Source: Membranipora membranacea
Taxonomy: Eukaryota > Bryozoa > Gymnolaemata > Cheilostomatida > Membraniporidae
DNA length: 64,000 bases
NCBI GenBank assembly: GCA_914767715.1
Contig: OU612072.1
Span: forward strand, 26,040,001 to 26,104,000
Reading direction: 5' to 3'
The translations under genes and the position numbers were made by a program. This document shows, one piece after another, positions 23,927 to 35,469 of this stretch. Below the pieces are notes generated by a model. It did not search any database. It was given only the letters and a program-made list of their open reading frames with translations, and was not told the origin of the DNA. How positions within the stretch are numbered: the stretch's first letter is position 1; each line of letters starts with the position of its first letter.

Positions 23927-25503
23927 AGAAGTTTTTCAAAATGGCATTTAAGTTTAAGTGAGTCTAAAATCATACCTTGACTGAGGACCTTGTTGTATTG
24001 GTCCTGAGTGTCAAACTTTACTTTAAAGATGCGCATTTTCTTTTCCCCTTTGTAAATCCTTATAGCTGAAGAGTTGGGGAAATTCTGTGATATCTCTTTT
24101 ATTACAAGTTCATCATCAGCATCGATAGGAATGCCTCTCAGCATACCAGTGTTGACTTTTGCTGATTCTGGATTGATTGTCTTTCTTACTTGCGAATTTT
24201 CAAATAGTAATGTATTCCAAGTGTTTATCAACTTGGTCACTGTCTTTTCATCGCGAAGGTGCAGCATAATTTTTGGAGATTCTGTCTTGAAATTGTAGGT
24301 CGTTATGTTTTCTATGATTGTTGGGCCGAATTCACGGTTAATCTCACGTCTGATGTTGTCTTGATTATAGTTTTGGTAGGTTTTTGATGACTTGTTGATA
24401 CTTATTACGATGCAGTGCTTGGGGTTGAAGTTGTTTGGACGAGCTGTTTTTGTAATAGATGGCATGTGATCTGGTGTGTTGGATGTAGTTGCCGGTGAAC
24501 TTGGTGTTGGTGTGTTTTGATGTGTTGTTGATGAAGGAATATTTCTGTGGAGTTGTCTACTGCTGCTTGCAACTGATGACCATTGTTGTGTGGTGTTAAG
24601 AGTTTGAGTTGGAAGATATGTTTGTTGTACGGTATTTTTGGAATTTGATGGACATTCCTTTGTACTAGGGCTCTCAGAAAAAGCACTAGTAATTTTATCC
24701 AATTTAACCTGCATGCTGTCCATCTTCTCCTGCATGCTGTCCATCTTCTCCATCATAATAGAAAGCACGCCATGTAGAGTTCTGCATGACGCACATCCGG
24801 GACTCTCCCCACAATCTCTGTCCCTGGAATGACTGGGAGCGCTGTCGACGAATGGAGCAGAAGTCTCCATTGTCTCAGACAGGGAACACTGAGAAGACTC
24901 TGGCAGTGAGACTGTAGATCCCCCCAGAGCACCCTGTGTGCTTTGTTGTTGAGTTGTGCTGCTGTTGGCATTGGTTTGTTTACTTTTCAGCGATTCCATT
25001 GCATTTGAGCATGAGGAACGGACTTTCTCGTTTAAATTGGCAATTGTTTCTGGCTGTAATTCACCTACCAGCTTAGAGTAGTGACTTATAAACACATCCA
25101 CATCTTTGATAGCATTCACCAGTATTCTAGAGGTGGTATGGTAAAAGTTTGCAGTATAAAGGCGTCTATCCGATTTCTTCTTGTTTTTAACGGTGAATAT
25201 GGTGGCTGTTGTGTTTTTGTCCTTATCTTTATTCATTTTCCTAGTTACATAAAGATATTGCTCCTGAATTGATGTTTGAAATATAGATCTGACAAGCTCA
25301 AAAACAGCTGTGCTGCAGTCAACGACAATTTGGATGTTTCCCGGATTACCTTTAATGGTGATAGACTCATCAGTGGTAGTAGAGTCGATTTTCTTTTGTA
25401 ATGCCTTCAACTTGTTGAGCGAATAGGTGAAGATATTATCCTCAGCATCATCCTCATCAGGATCATTACTGGAAATGAGTTTTCTCTTCTTGCCTTTGTT
25501 CAT
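23923..25503 (-). CDS. ORF1: nucleic-acid-binding protein of the CR1/L2-like element, 526 aa
   Basis: Lysine-rich N-terminus (MNKGKKRK) and an N-terminal half with an FTVKNKKKSDRR block. A Ser/Thr/Gln-rich linker (about residues 180-230) is followed by a Cys-containing SPGCASCRTLHG motif and a short coiled coil with repeated KMDSMQ. After a second Ser/Thr/Pro-rich linker, the C-terminal third has alternating hydrophobic strands (CIVISINKSS, PKIMLHLRDEK, MRIFKVKFDT) like the RRM-type domains of LINE ORF1 proteins. The expected role is binding element RNA. The domain reading is inference; the position before ORF2 is clear. Confidence 0.85.
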   Translation of the reverse strand: MNKGKKRKLISSNDPDEDDAEDNIFTYSLNKLKALQKKIDSTTTDESITIKGNPGNIQIVVDCSTAVFELVRSIFQTSIQEQYLYVTRKMNKDKDKNTTATIFTVKNKKKSDRRLYTANFYHTTSRILVNAIKDVDVFISHYSKLVGELQPETIANLNEKVRSSCSNAMESLKSKQTNANSSTTQQQSTQGALGGSTVSLPESSQCSLSETMETSAPFVDSAPSHSRDRDCGESPGCASCRTLHGVLSIMMEKMDSMQEKMDSMQVKLDKITSAFSESPSTKECPSNSKNTVQQTYLPTQTLNTTQQWSSVASSSRQLHRNIPSSTTHQNTPTPSSPATTSNTPDHMPSITKTARPNNFNPKHCIVISINKSSKTYQNYNQDNIRREINREFGPTIIENITTYNFKTESPKIMLHLRDEKTVTKLINTWNTLLFENSQVRKTINPESAKVNTGMLRGIPIDADDELVIKEISQNFPNSSAIRIYKGEKKMRIFKVKFDTQDQYNKVLSQGMILDSLKLKCHFEKLL

Positions 25504-25592
25504 TTTGGGTGAAAATTACCCAGATTTATTGTCAATTTTTCTGGAGCTCAGATTTTTTCAGCCTTGCGCTTCAAGAATTCAACAATCAATCA

Positions 25593-26525
25593 AGATAAAT
25601 TAATTGATATGTGTGTACCTTTTCCTAATAAAAATTGATTAACTCTTTTCTCAGTGAACGACGACAGCATGTTAGAATCTCCAGTCATAAATCTGATATT
25701 TTACCAAGTAGTACTGGCTGCCAACAAGGGTGTGTTTTATCTCCATTGTTATTTTCCATCTACACTGACATGGTTCAATCTAATCACCCTGACATAAAGA
25801 TCTATGAGTATGCTGATGACATTGTTATTTTGGGTCTTTTGGATCATAGCAGTAGTGATGAATTTTATTTTAAAGCCGTAAATGATTTTTCCGAATGGTG
25901 CAAAGCTAACTGTCTTATACTGAATACCGCTAAGACCAAGGAGATGATCTTTGACTTCAGTAGATCCCAGGAAGTCACTTCTAATTTTTTTATTGATGAC
26001 AACCCAGTAGAGCAAGTTCAATGTTTTAAGTATCTGGGTACTATTTTCAATGATGATTTGAAATGGACTGATAATACTGACCACATTTTCCGCAGATTGA
26101 AAAGCAGATTTTATGCATTGTCTAAGTTCAAATCTTTTTATCCGTCCAATACTCAATGTGAGTATTTTGTGCAATCCCTTATATTACCGATTTTATTATA
26201 TAATTCAGAAGTTTGGTTTAACTCTTGCACGGCAAAGGAGAGATCTCGATTATTACCTCCTTTTTCTACCTCATACAGCTGTGACATTCCTAATCTGATC
26301 TCAGACCGAACTCTTAGTACTGCAGTAAATTTTATTAATGACGAAGACCATATTTTTAACAAACATTATGTTCCAGGTAGGAAAAACATTTTTATCAGCT
26401 AAGTGCCGCACAGTATCAGTATCATAGTATCAGACTCCTAAATGATAACGCCTTCTTACAGTCACTATACATTTTGCTTCATCATTGACGACAAGAAATA
26501 AAACAATCTCTCTCTCTCTCTCTCT
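25593..26525 (+). mobile_element. EL2 copy 2, right part
   Basis: Open at 25635-26402 with GCQQGCVLSPLLFSIYTD, YADDIVILG and the thumb region, more open than the unit 1 copy. It ends in a TC-rich tail at 26,507-26,525. It lacks the SINE present in unit 1, giving the empty site near 26,460-26,490. Confidence 0.8.
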
Positions 26526-27535
26526 CAACTGCAAACAGCGTGTGATACACAAACCATCAAGATTAGTGTCTAGCGAAAGATCATGCAGCGTGGGGGTACC
26601 CCAAGGAACGATATGCGGCCAAGTCCTGTGGAACATATTCATCAAATCCCTGGAATCTTCCGAGCACATACTGAAGTACGCTGATGATCTAACAATCTAT
26701 GCCACCATCCCTAAGTCTGCTGTAATGAGGGGAGAAAACTACCGATAACGCGATAATTGCCGCTGAAGCTGAGGCAACTGCAAAGTGGTGTGAGGAACAC
26801 GATATGACGATAAATACATCTAAGACAAAACACATGCTCATATCCCTACGTGACAACATCATTCTTGTACTGCCTGTCATCATCAATGGTGCTGAGATTG
26901 AGCGTGTGCCCAATTTTAAGTTACTTGGTGTCACGCTGGATGAACATCTGAACTTCCATGCACACATATCCTCGATTGTAGAGAGAAGCCACACCAAAAC
27001 GCTATGCACTGCTGCTGAAACGCTTCGGCGTCAACACCATAGGACTCTGCAAATACTATGCTAGCATCGTCAGATTGCTTCTGACCTATGCATGTCCGGC
27101 TTGGTTCACGTCAGCCACCCAGTATGACATAGACAGTCTAGAACGTATTCAGAAACAATGTCTAAAAACCATCTATCCTAATCTAGAACACTACTCAGAC
27201 AGACTAGCAGCAAGTGGTCTACCGACACCAGAGCAGTACATGAGTGATCTGAGTAGCGCATACAGCAGCAAGGTGATAGCTGATCCCAACCACCGGTTAG
27301 CTGACCTGATTTCACCGTGGCAATCCACTGTACGCAGACACTCAAGCAGACTACCAGATGTACTGATAAAACGATTCAAAACAGAATCCATCTATAACAC
27401 TGTGTTTTATTAATATGGAGTGTAAATTGAAATGACTGGAACAACTGGAATCATCACACTAATGTAAAACATGTTCTGATACAAATATTTTTCAAACAAA
27501 CATTTTTGAACGGTTTAATAAAGTTAATATCAATT

Positions 27536-27536
<1 letters not shown>
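26526..27536 (+). mobile_element. EL1 copy 3: RT C-terminal part
   Basis: Keeps GVPQGTICGQVLW and YADDLTIYATI (about 26,590-26,705), then the thumb region in three frames (26804-27064 and 27075-27413 are the longest pieces). Small deletions near 26,728 and around 27,000-27,015 break the frame. Confidence 0.8.
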
Positions 27537-27566
<30 letters not shown>

Positions 27567-27567
27567 T
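27537..27567 (+). repeat. (ATCA)n tail of EL1 copy 3
   Basis: About 7 ATCA units; counterpart of the longer tail at 7,858-7,972. Confidence 0.85.
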
Positions 27568-28154
27568 TGTCTTTATCCAGCAATTTGTGAACTGTAGCTG
27601 ATTGAAAGGCTTATCTGAGGTTCTGAGGCTTATCCGGGTAAATGACCTGTTATAATGGAGTTTAATGACTCTGAATGACTCTCAAATTCTTGGTTCAGAC
27701 TATTTTTACTCGAAATATTGTTTAATAATAAGGTATTGTCAATTCACACCTCTCAATGCCTGAGATATTATTGATACATGATGGCTTAGCTAAGCTCAGC
27801 ATGGCTTATTGGATTTTAAATGCTTGAGTATTTTGGAATAATGGAGCTGGCAGGGCAAAATGCCCTTTCATAACACCATTGTTAGGCACACTTGTGGTTG
27901 AATTTATCCTGTTTTCACTGCTGGCTTAAAACATTGGTTTGTGTATATTCTATAAAATGGAGACACAGTTTCAGTTTCAGTTTATTTGTACATTCGGTAT
28001 CATAAGAATGATAAAATTGAATGTGTACATTAATAAATATTTGGACTAGGAAAGGTTAAGTTTGTATGTTGTTAAAATAAGGCATTAAGGTTGGACAAAA
28101 TGATTTGGCAAGTTCTTAAGTCTTGCAGGTCTTGGGTCGGAAAATAGTCTTTAG

Positions 28155-30640
28155 ATGAGAGGATGTTCATCATTTAATTGAGTCTCCTTTTTCTATTTCG
28201 AAATTGGAAACACGGCAAAAAGAGATGTCACCACAGTAGCTATTTGTGGATATGCCCACCATTGTGTAACAGCCTTTTTGTCCTTAGTTCCTTCTCCCTT
28301 TTTGCTAATCGTGCCTGTCACATTCCATCTTGTCTGGAAAGTCTTTGTCTTGGCGCACCTGCTCGCCCTTTTAGAAAATGCAACTGGAAAAGATGAACTG
28401 AGGAAATTTCAACACCATATGTTCACTTTCGTGTGAAGCTCTCAATCTCGGAGCAACGATAATATTTTGAAAGCTATTAAACTATGTTTGATGCATTTCT
28501 TTGCCAAAATTCACAATTTAGGGAAAATATCACAAGTTGGTTTAAAATTCTTAGGAGACACCTGTCATGATTAATATTAATATCAAATGTGAAATGAGTA
28601 ATTGTGATGAGGAAACACTCATTAACATTCAAATAAAAATAAATTTTTTTCTTATCTGAGTGCTCAGTACCACTTATTTCAGGCGGATTTTGAGGGGGGC
28701 TAATGCGTTTCCCCTTGATGGAACTGCTTGCAAATATCATATCTAAATAATAGCAAAGGTTAATTATGAATACCAAGTGGAACTCACTGATCTGATTGGC
28801 CACTCGATTACTAAACTAATTTACTTATGTGACAAGTCTCCTTATCAACATTGACAAGTTGTGGTGACAAGTAAATTGTTGCTATGTCAGAAATAGAAAT
28901 CGCTTTGAACTTAAAATCCAGCACACTTTGAGGAGTTTAATGAGGAACGACTTGGCAGTCTGCACACTTTTATCAGTTAAACATTTCTGAACCAGGAAAT
29001 TTATGACATTGATTAATGGTGTAAAAGGGTGCCACATTGATTTTTGTAATGACATTATTGTTTCTTGTACTTTCAGAGCCACACTATGCTTCATAAACAT
29101 GATTATGGCTAGAAACTGGGCCACAAAGAGAACTCCAAGAACTGATTTATCATAGAATTAGATTTGTCTTGTTCATTTTTCACAGTATTATATTCTATTG
29201 CATTGCAATGTCTAATTTGTTACTTCTTGATTCGGATATACATTTTTCTTAAAATCTTTAGTCTCAGATATTTAATAAAAATAGTCACAAAATATTCACC
29301 TGAAAATAATGTTCAGATAGGTATAATTCTTTTGGTTTGATCTAAAATATACAGAAATAAGTGACAGTTGGACAATTGGTGTGTGTCTGTCTGTGTGTCT
29401 GCTTGTGAGGGAATCAAAAGAGCATTAGTTTAATGACTGACCGTTTGAAAGTTGAATCTTGTGAATTCAGGCAGACAGGCTCCAGAGGTTTTCAGACATT
29501 TTTGAACTTCAATTAGAACCGATTTTCTACTGTCAGCGAGCTCACTTGTTCGGGATTCTTCTGTCTGTCTGTCTGTCTGTCATATTTTCCAAGTTTAACT
29601 GCAGCTTCTTTTGATTTTAACGGATTTATGTAGCTTTCGAATCCTTATATCCTTTCAGCTTTTGGAATAACCAAAGCAGGGTCTTGCCAGACAAGTTTTT
29701 GAAGATAATCCACAATGAAGGAAATACAATAAAAATTGTCTCTTGGTTAATCGATGGTACAAAACTTTGTCTCTTTACATTTACATGATGTGGTTCCTCA
29801 TACTTTCAATATTCATACATCATTGCTGTCAGATTTTGTGACATTAATGTGACAGGGAATTTCAAATCTGACAGCAGCCTTCCAATAAATAAAGGTTGTC
29901 ACATTTTGTAACACTGGATATAAGAGTTGTCCGGTCCCATGAATTTCTCCTATGCTTCTCCTTATATTGGTATGTTTATGGTGGCTGTCAAATTCTGTAA
30001 CACCATAACGTGACAGGGATAAAAGATCTGACAGTACGCTCCGTAGGAATAAGGATTGGCACATTCTTAAATACTGGGCTCTCAAGATTTTCAGGTTGCG
30101 GTTATCGAGTTCATCACACTGCTTTGCCATATTTTCACGATCCCTGAAGCTCTTTGTTCGTACCTTCTGCCATATTCTTTTGGATTGTCATAAGAATGTT
30201 ATCATTTTATGTTATATCATGTCCTGAGTGCTTTACCTTATCATACGGGTACAGTATATCTGTACTTTGTGGTGTATCTTTGCTTGCACTGTTACCTGGG
30301 TAATCTGGGGGTGTTTCGCAAATCACAGATAACGCAGAGGGGTCAAAGATTAAAATCACTGGAATAAAGGTCTGGTAGCTACAGCAAAGCCTACAATGCA
30401 GTCACCTCTGACTGAAATCAATTACCATTTTTGCTCACTTTGTACAATTCTTCATGACTTTTTTAATTGGCTCAGTTCAAAATTTCTAATAAACTTGGTG
30501 TTGATGCTGACTCTCTGAGATATCAAACGATAAATTAAAGTTTGATTCTTTACATGGGCTAGTTCACACATTCCTCCAATTAATCACAGGCTGTTAACTT
30601 GTCATTGTTACTCTGGGCTTCACAAGTACCGGACTACTGA
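28155..30640 (+). repeat. Tandem array unit 5, remnant
   Basis: Upstream block with the TGATTAATGG site (29,010-29,019), a deletion junction near 29,045, exon 5 and the 3' flank, then spacer type 2 (29,655-30,640). After about 30,640 the sequence no longer resembles the other units, so this is the right edge of the array. Confidence 0.8.
29077..29096 (+). pseudogene. TSR gene remnant, exon 5 only (unit 5)
   Basis: The end of intron 4 and exon 5 (KPHYAS-stop) are followed by the conserved flank with AATAAA at 29,274. The promoter region joins intron 4 near 29,045 just before the TATA box, so TATA and exons 1-4 are absent. Confidence 0.8.
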
Positions 30641-31029
30641 CAGTCTACTTTATATTAGATTAATGAAAGCTGTATTTACTGATTGTTAAGAAGTAGTGTC
30701 TCAGTGCCTTTGATGTGTCCTTATACTTGTAGGTAGCCTGTCTTAACAAGCTTTGTTCGGTGGAGGTTCCTCTTGTAGGGTACTTGGAAGGTACATGCGA
30801 CCAGACAAGCTTGGTACACCTTGGTGATGGCAAAGTCTAGGTCTCGTGAGACTTGTCCCTACGAGACACAAAAAATTGCAGTTTTCAATTTTATCGGCAT
30901 TGATATATGTCTCGTCTCGGTCTCGTCTCGAATTTTGTTGCTGTCTTGGTCCCGTCCTGTCTCGCCAAAATCTGACAATTTGCCATCACTAGTACACATA
31001 CATGTGACTGCTTTGGTATAGTAATGCAG
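30641..31029. other. Unique sequence right of the array
   Basis: No gene found. A cluster of GTCTCG/GTCCCG repeats at about 30,838-30,970 is low-complexity. The first exon of the transporter pseudogene was looked for here and not found. Confidence 0.4.
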
Positions 31030-31189
31030 TACCAGCAGATCTGTGAGTTCATCGACTTAAAGATTATCTTAGGAGCAGCTGTCGGTGCCTACGTAGTTGG
31101 ATTTATCTCAGGCAGGTAAGAATTGCTACTCAGCCTATATAAGAGAAGGTGAAGGTCAATGATTTACTAAGATTGACTGGCCATTCAGT

Positions 31190-31305
31190 TCCGCAAATAC
31201 TGTATATGTGATTTACATCTGTAGCATTGACATGGGGGGGGGGCAAAAACTGTATGTAATCTACATCTGTAGCAGTGACATGGGGGGGGGGGACAAAAAC
31301 TGTGC
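31190..31305. repeat. Tandem duplication with G-runs
   Basis: Two imperfect copies of about 60 bases (TCTGTAGCA/G-TTGACATGG-type core), each carrying a run of 9-10 G, inside intron 1 of the transporter pseudogene. Confidence 0.6.
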
Positions 31306-32700
31306 AAAGAGAACCCTACTTGTTTGCCCTTGATGTGTACCATGCACTGGAGGCGATCACATCTACCTCATTTATTACTCAACATGATGTTTTCAAGTCT
31401 ATCTTTTATTCAGGAGTTAGTACGCCTTATACCGCGGCTGTATGATATTATATGTGTATATTTTATAAGTCAAAATTGCCTGGATAGTCCACTGATATGT
31501 GTGTTTCTGACACCCATCTTGAGTTGAAATAAGTTATCTCCCCTGTTGACAGATAAGCCTGGTTGGTTCTATGATAATAGGAGGTGTGGTTAATACAGTG
31601 TCCATGTTCTCTCCACATATAATAATGTACGCTGTAACAAGATTTATCTGTGCTATGTGCTTTACTGGAGTGTAACTTATCTACCATATCGGTAAGTTTC
31701 CATCCAGAAGGCTCGTTCGAACCTCAATTAATGCCTGACTCTTATCAGATCAAGGACTAGTTCTCTGCTGGTCAAGTGACCCTAACCATCCAGTCTAACA
31801 TTTGAAATGAGTTTTGTATGTTGGGAAAATCGAATGATCATTATTTGAGGTTCAATGACTATTATGCCTTTTGACCATTAGCCATGTTTGTACTGCTCCT
31901 GTTTAGTTAATATAGTGAGGCATTCTGAATAGTCATGAGCGTTTGATAATGTAATTGCTGTTGTCGAGCACGTAAACTACAACCTGCAGGGCGCTTACCA
32001 CATCGCCATTTCTGACAGCTGATCTTAGACACCATATCACATCTCACATATTGCTGCGCCAAGTTATACCAGTGGGGCTCAAATTTATCCACAGTAATGT
32101 TTCACTGTTTGCTAATATTCTGTTATATTTTAGCCATGGAGATAGTTGGCCCATCGAGAAGAACTTGGGCTATAGCATACAAATCCATATTTTGGCCTTT
32201 GGTACAATGTTCATGTCATTATTAGGATACTACCTCTTAGACTGGTATTGGCTCCAACTAGCTGTTTCCATCGGTCCTTTACTAGGAGGGATCTTGTTTA
32301 TATTGTGAGTGATCTAAGTTTGTTTCTCTTTTATCAAGTTGTTTTCTGTTTGTGTAAGAAAAGTCAAGTCTGTCTTTCATCTGAAATAAAGTAAATTTAA
32401 TAATATTGGTTACTTAAGACCTGATGAAGGCAACCTTTTCCTCATGCGGATACATTACTCCTCCTACTTCATCGTTATCGTTCATTTGGCGAATAATCAC
32501 GCAGACTCTATATGACAAAACAGTTTAGCATAAAATCATCAAAAGATCTGAGCCATTCGGTCTTAGCTTGGTGACTATTCTCCATGATTCCAAGTATTAG
32601 AGAGAATAGAGAAACCCAAAAATAATACATTTGCGCGTACGTTATCATTAGTTTATTGATATTTATTTTCCATCTTAAAACACATGATAAACTTTTCCAT

Positions 32701-32848
32701 ATATATTATATTATATTATATCATATTAAATTAAATTATATTATATTATATTATACTATACTATATTATATTATATTATATTATATTGTATTATATTATA
32801 TTATATTATATTATATTATATTATATTATATTATATTATATTATATTC
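32701..32848. repeat. (ATTAT)n microsatellite
   Basis: About 30 ATTAT-like units ending roughly 20 bases before the fourth exon piece of the SLC22-like pseudogene. The long Tyr/Ile/Leu ORF here is repeat translation. Confidence 0.9.
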
Positions 32849-33769
32849 ATTTGACATTCACAACGATAAATGAGACTCCCCACTTCTTGCTGACACACAA
32901 TCGACATAATGAAGCTGAGAAGCTGCTCAGGTATATTGCCAATATAAATGGTAGAGAATTCCCCGAAGAAATAATGGAATCTTTAAAAATGAGTGAAGAA
33001 GCGCCTCTAACAGAGAGAGTCAGGGACATCTTCAAAGCTCCAGTATTCTTGAAAAGAACAGCTGTGTCTCTTTACCTGTGGTGAGTATCGCTCCTGTTTT
33101 ACAGCAATTACTATTGACAGAAAGTTGAGCAGAAAATCAAAATGCTTTATTCTCGAAAATGTGTTGGTTGAGACAGCAACTTAATTAAAACATTTTCAAA
33201 GTTGCAATAGCTTCAAACTGCAGAGTAATTTATCCAATGCACAATAACTTAGCCTGGCCATCCTGCTTCATAAAAAAAGTACCTGCACGTCAAAGCAAAC
33301 AAAAACTAGACCCATGAATTTGGAGTAAGCAAGCAACTTTGATAAAAATGAATTGAATGAATTGCAATGTACAGACCTATGGCTTTGAGGATACACGGCT
33401 AGACTCGTCAATATCTAACCCTGCACATGGCAAGCCCAACTGTGAGATCTCACCATTACTATACCACTTCTCTTCTAGGTTTGTAGCGGGATTAGGCTTC
33501 TATGGACTGAGTTTCAATGTTGGTAATTTGAGTGGCAGCGTTTACATAAACACCATTCTATCAGGTGTGGCCAATCTGCCAGCCTTTATTATCATTCCGC
33601 TCTCCTCCATACTTGGGAGGAAAGTCTCCATCATAGCTTCTCTGTTTCTGGGAGCGGTAACTCTTATATCAGGAGCATTTATGTCAGCGTACCTCAATGA
33701 AGGTAGGTTACTTACCTTTATAGTCTATTCATTAATTAAAAATTCATTAAAATTAGATGTCTTGTCACA

Positions 33770-33985
33770 TGCCACATCTCAAAACATGGGCTGCAAAATT
33801 TGTTGTCTTAGTGGCCAGGCCGTAGCATCTGAGCCAGGTTGTTCTCTGTTTGCAGGCAGGTCGAAGCACACCTGGGGGCCAACCAAACTCCAGTAGTTGA
33901 TGGAACGCAGTGGGATTTGAACCCTCTACCTTCAGCATTCGCATGCTAAAGGCACAGCGTACTTACCAACTGAGCCACCTCCTTC
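33770..33985 (-). mobile_element. tRNA-derived SINE
   Basis: The minus strand shows a tRNA-like head with box A (TGGCTCAGTTGGTAAG, about 33,962-33,977) and box B (GGTTCAAATCC, 33,913-33,923), then a body extending left. It lies in the intron after exon piece 5 of the transporter pseudogene. The left boundary is approximate. No cloverleaf good enough for a tRNA gene was seen. Confidence 0.6.
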
Positions 33986-35469
33986 TCCTTCTCCAAATCT
34001 ATAACACAGCGATGGTAGATTACTTTCTTAATACCAGTTCGCTGATACACCCTTGAGGCTTAAAATAACTGCAACTCCCATTTGGGCTAACAGTATCGTT
34101 GCTACATTATATTAAGTCACCTCCAAACTAGCAAAACTAAACTCAGCAAGTCTTTACTCAACAAACCACAATTAATTCTGAGCTAAACATAAGATACACT
34201 GTCAAGGTAAAGTTTGGGTATAGTTCAAGCACTTTGTCTGAGACTAACATGAACACAGGGTTTTACTCGAATCTCGCTCAACGGCCCCCCTGCCGAGGCA
34301 GAAAGAGTGATAATCCAGGGGCATTGAATGCCATATCCGGAATAGCATCATTTACTTTCTTTTGCAAAACAATGGCTCGCAAAAAAGCCAGTCCCTAGTA
34401 GCATTCTAGGAAATCCCAAATCATCAAAGTTGAAGGCATTTTATTACTGTTTGCAATTTAGTAAAGAAGTCACTTTCCCAGGCTATATTATTCACACTAG
34501 TAGGGACAGCCAATCGAATCCATGCCAAATGAGTTCCTGTGTTGAGTGTTCGAATTGTATGATGATATGATACTGTTCCCGTTCCGTAAGAATAACTTAA
34601 TTCAGTGTCCAGGGGTAAGCGCAGATTACAAAAGGACGATGTTTTTTATATCTACTCATCAGTGTCAAGTATTCGCTGACTTTTAAAAGTCTTTCCACAA
34701 AGTCAACTTGTTGGTTTTAAGCTTCCGATCATTGAAGTGGTGTTTTCTCTAAAGGAAGCTAATACGCTAGTGACATTCTATTGGTTGTAGCTTACGGATC
34801 GGTGCTGGTAACAGAAGCTATGATAGGAAAGTTTGCTGTTAGTACTCTGTTTAGGTTTAACTACTTCTGGTGTAGTGAAGTATTCCCCACCACCCTCAGG
34901 ACGACGTTATGTGGTGTCTGCGCAGTGTCGGCCAACATCGGCAGCACTCTCTCCCCCATCATTGTAGACCTGGTCAGTAAACTAAGAGGTGTATTTCCAA
35001 CTCCAAATTATCTGAGGATTTGGGTTTGAAATTATTTCATAAAGTTGCCGGGTACCTTAAACTGTTTAAGCCATACTGCTTATTTCATCTATTTCAATTC
35101 TATAGTTCTATGGGTAGTATCTATTGGGGAGTTCATTGGTCTATCAGTGTGAAAATTTTTTGTCCCCTCCAGTCAAAAATATTAGGAGCTATCTGCTTTT
35201 CTTGCAGGATCGCAAAACTAAGAAAGCTAAGTCTTAATAAAAAGTAAGAAAGCTAAGTCTTAATAACTATTTCATTTATGTGACAAATGCCTGTATTTTT
35301 TTAGTACAAACATGTGAGTACGCTATTCGACGAAGGACTTGGACCGCTGATATTTGGTGTGATGATGTTAATCGGAGGTTTTTTAGCATTTCACCTGCCG
35401 TAGACAAACAATGAGAAAATTCCTGAGACCATTATTGAGGCTTATATCTTCATGGTCAGAAGGTAAGAT

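Larger units (their letters stand above)
21056..25592 (-). mobile_element. CR1/L2-superfamily non-LTR retrotransposon, near-complete, bicistronic
   Basis: About 4.54 kb on the minus strand inside EL2. It has a short 5' leader (about 89 bases), ORF1 (526 aa), ORF2 (914 aa) and a 3' UTR ending in an A-run-containing tail. AGATA occurs at both ends (21,051-21,055 and 25,593-25,597) and once at the uninterrupted site in unit 1 (5,690), consistent with a 5-base target duplication. Both ORFs are open, so insertion is recent relative to the dead EL1 and EL2 around it. Clade is inferred from motif style, not from phylogeny. Confidence 0.85.
15231..28154 (+). repeat. Tandem array unit 4 (contains TSR gene C)
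   Basis: The largest unit. It has the upstream block, gene C, the 3' flank, EL1 with EL2 inside it, a CR1/L2-like element inside EL2, the ATCA tail and spacer type 1. Without the CR1/L2-like insertion it is co-linear with unit 1. Confidence 0.85.
31030..35462 (+). pseudogene. SLC22-like organic ion transporter pseudogene (MFS)
   Basis: Seven exon-like pieces in family order: 31030-31115 (GAAVGAYVVGFISGR, TM2 and the following loop), 31553-31691, 32134-32304 (MEIVGPSRRTWAI, then LLGYYLLDWYWLQL), about 32870-33080 (FLLTHNRHNEAEKLL), 33479-33702 (YGLSFNVGNLSGSVYINT), 34791-34972 (EVFPTTLRTT) and 35305-35462. Breaks: a one-base frame loss at the first junction, a TAA after FTGV in piece 2, a frameshift inside piece 3, an acceptor replaced by an ATTAT microsatellite before piece 4, and TAG (35,401-35,403) where a PET motif expects Glu. 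No N-terminal or last exon was found. Intact SLC22 proteins move organic cations or anions across the plasma membrane. Confidence 0.8.

Noticed and set aside
32656-33084. 142-aa plus-strand ORF with a YIILYYI-rich N-terminus
   Set aside because: The N-terminal half is the ATTAT microsatellite; only the C-terminal part is a real (pseudogene) exon.
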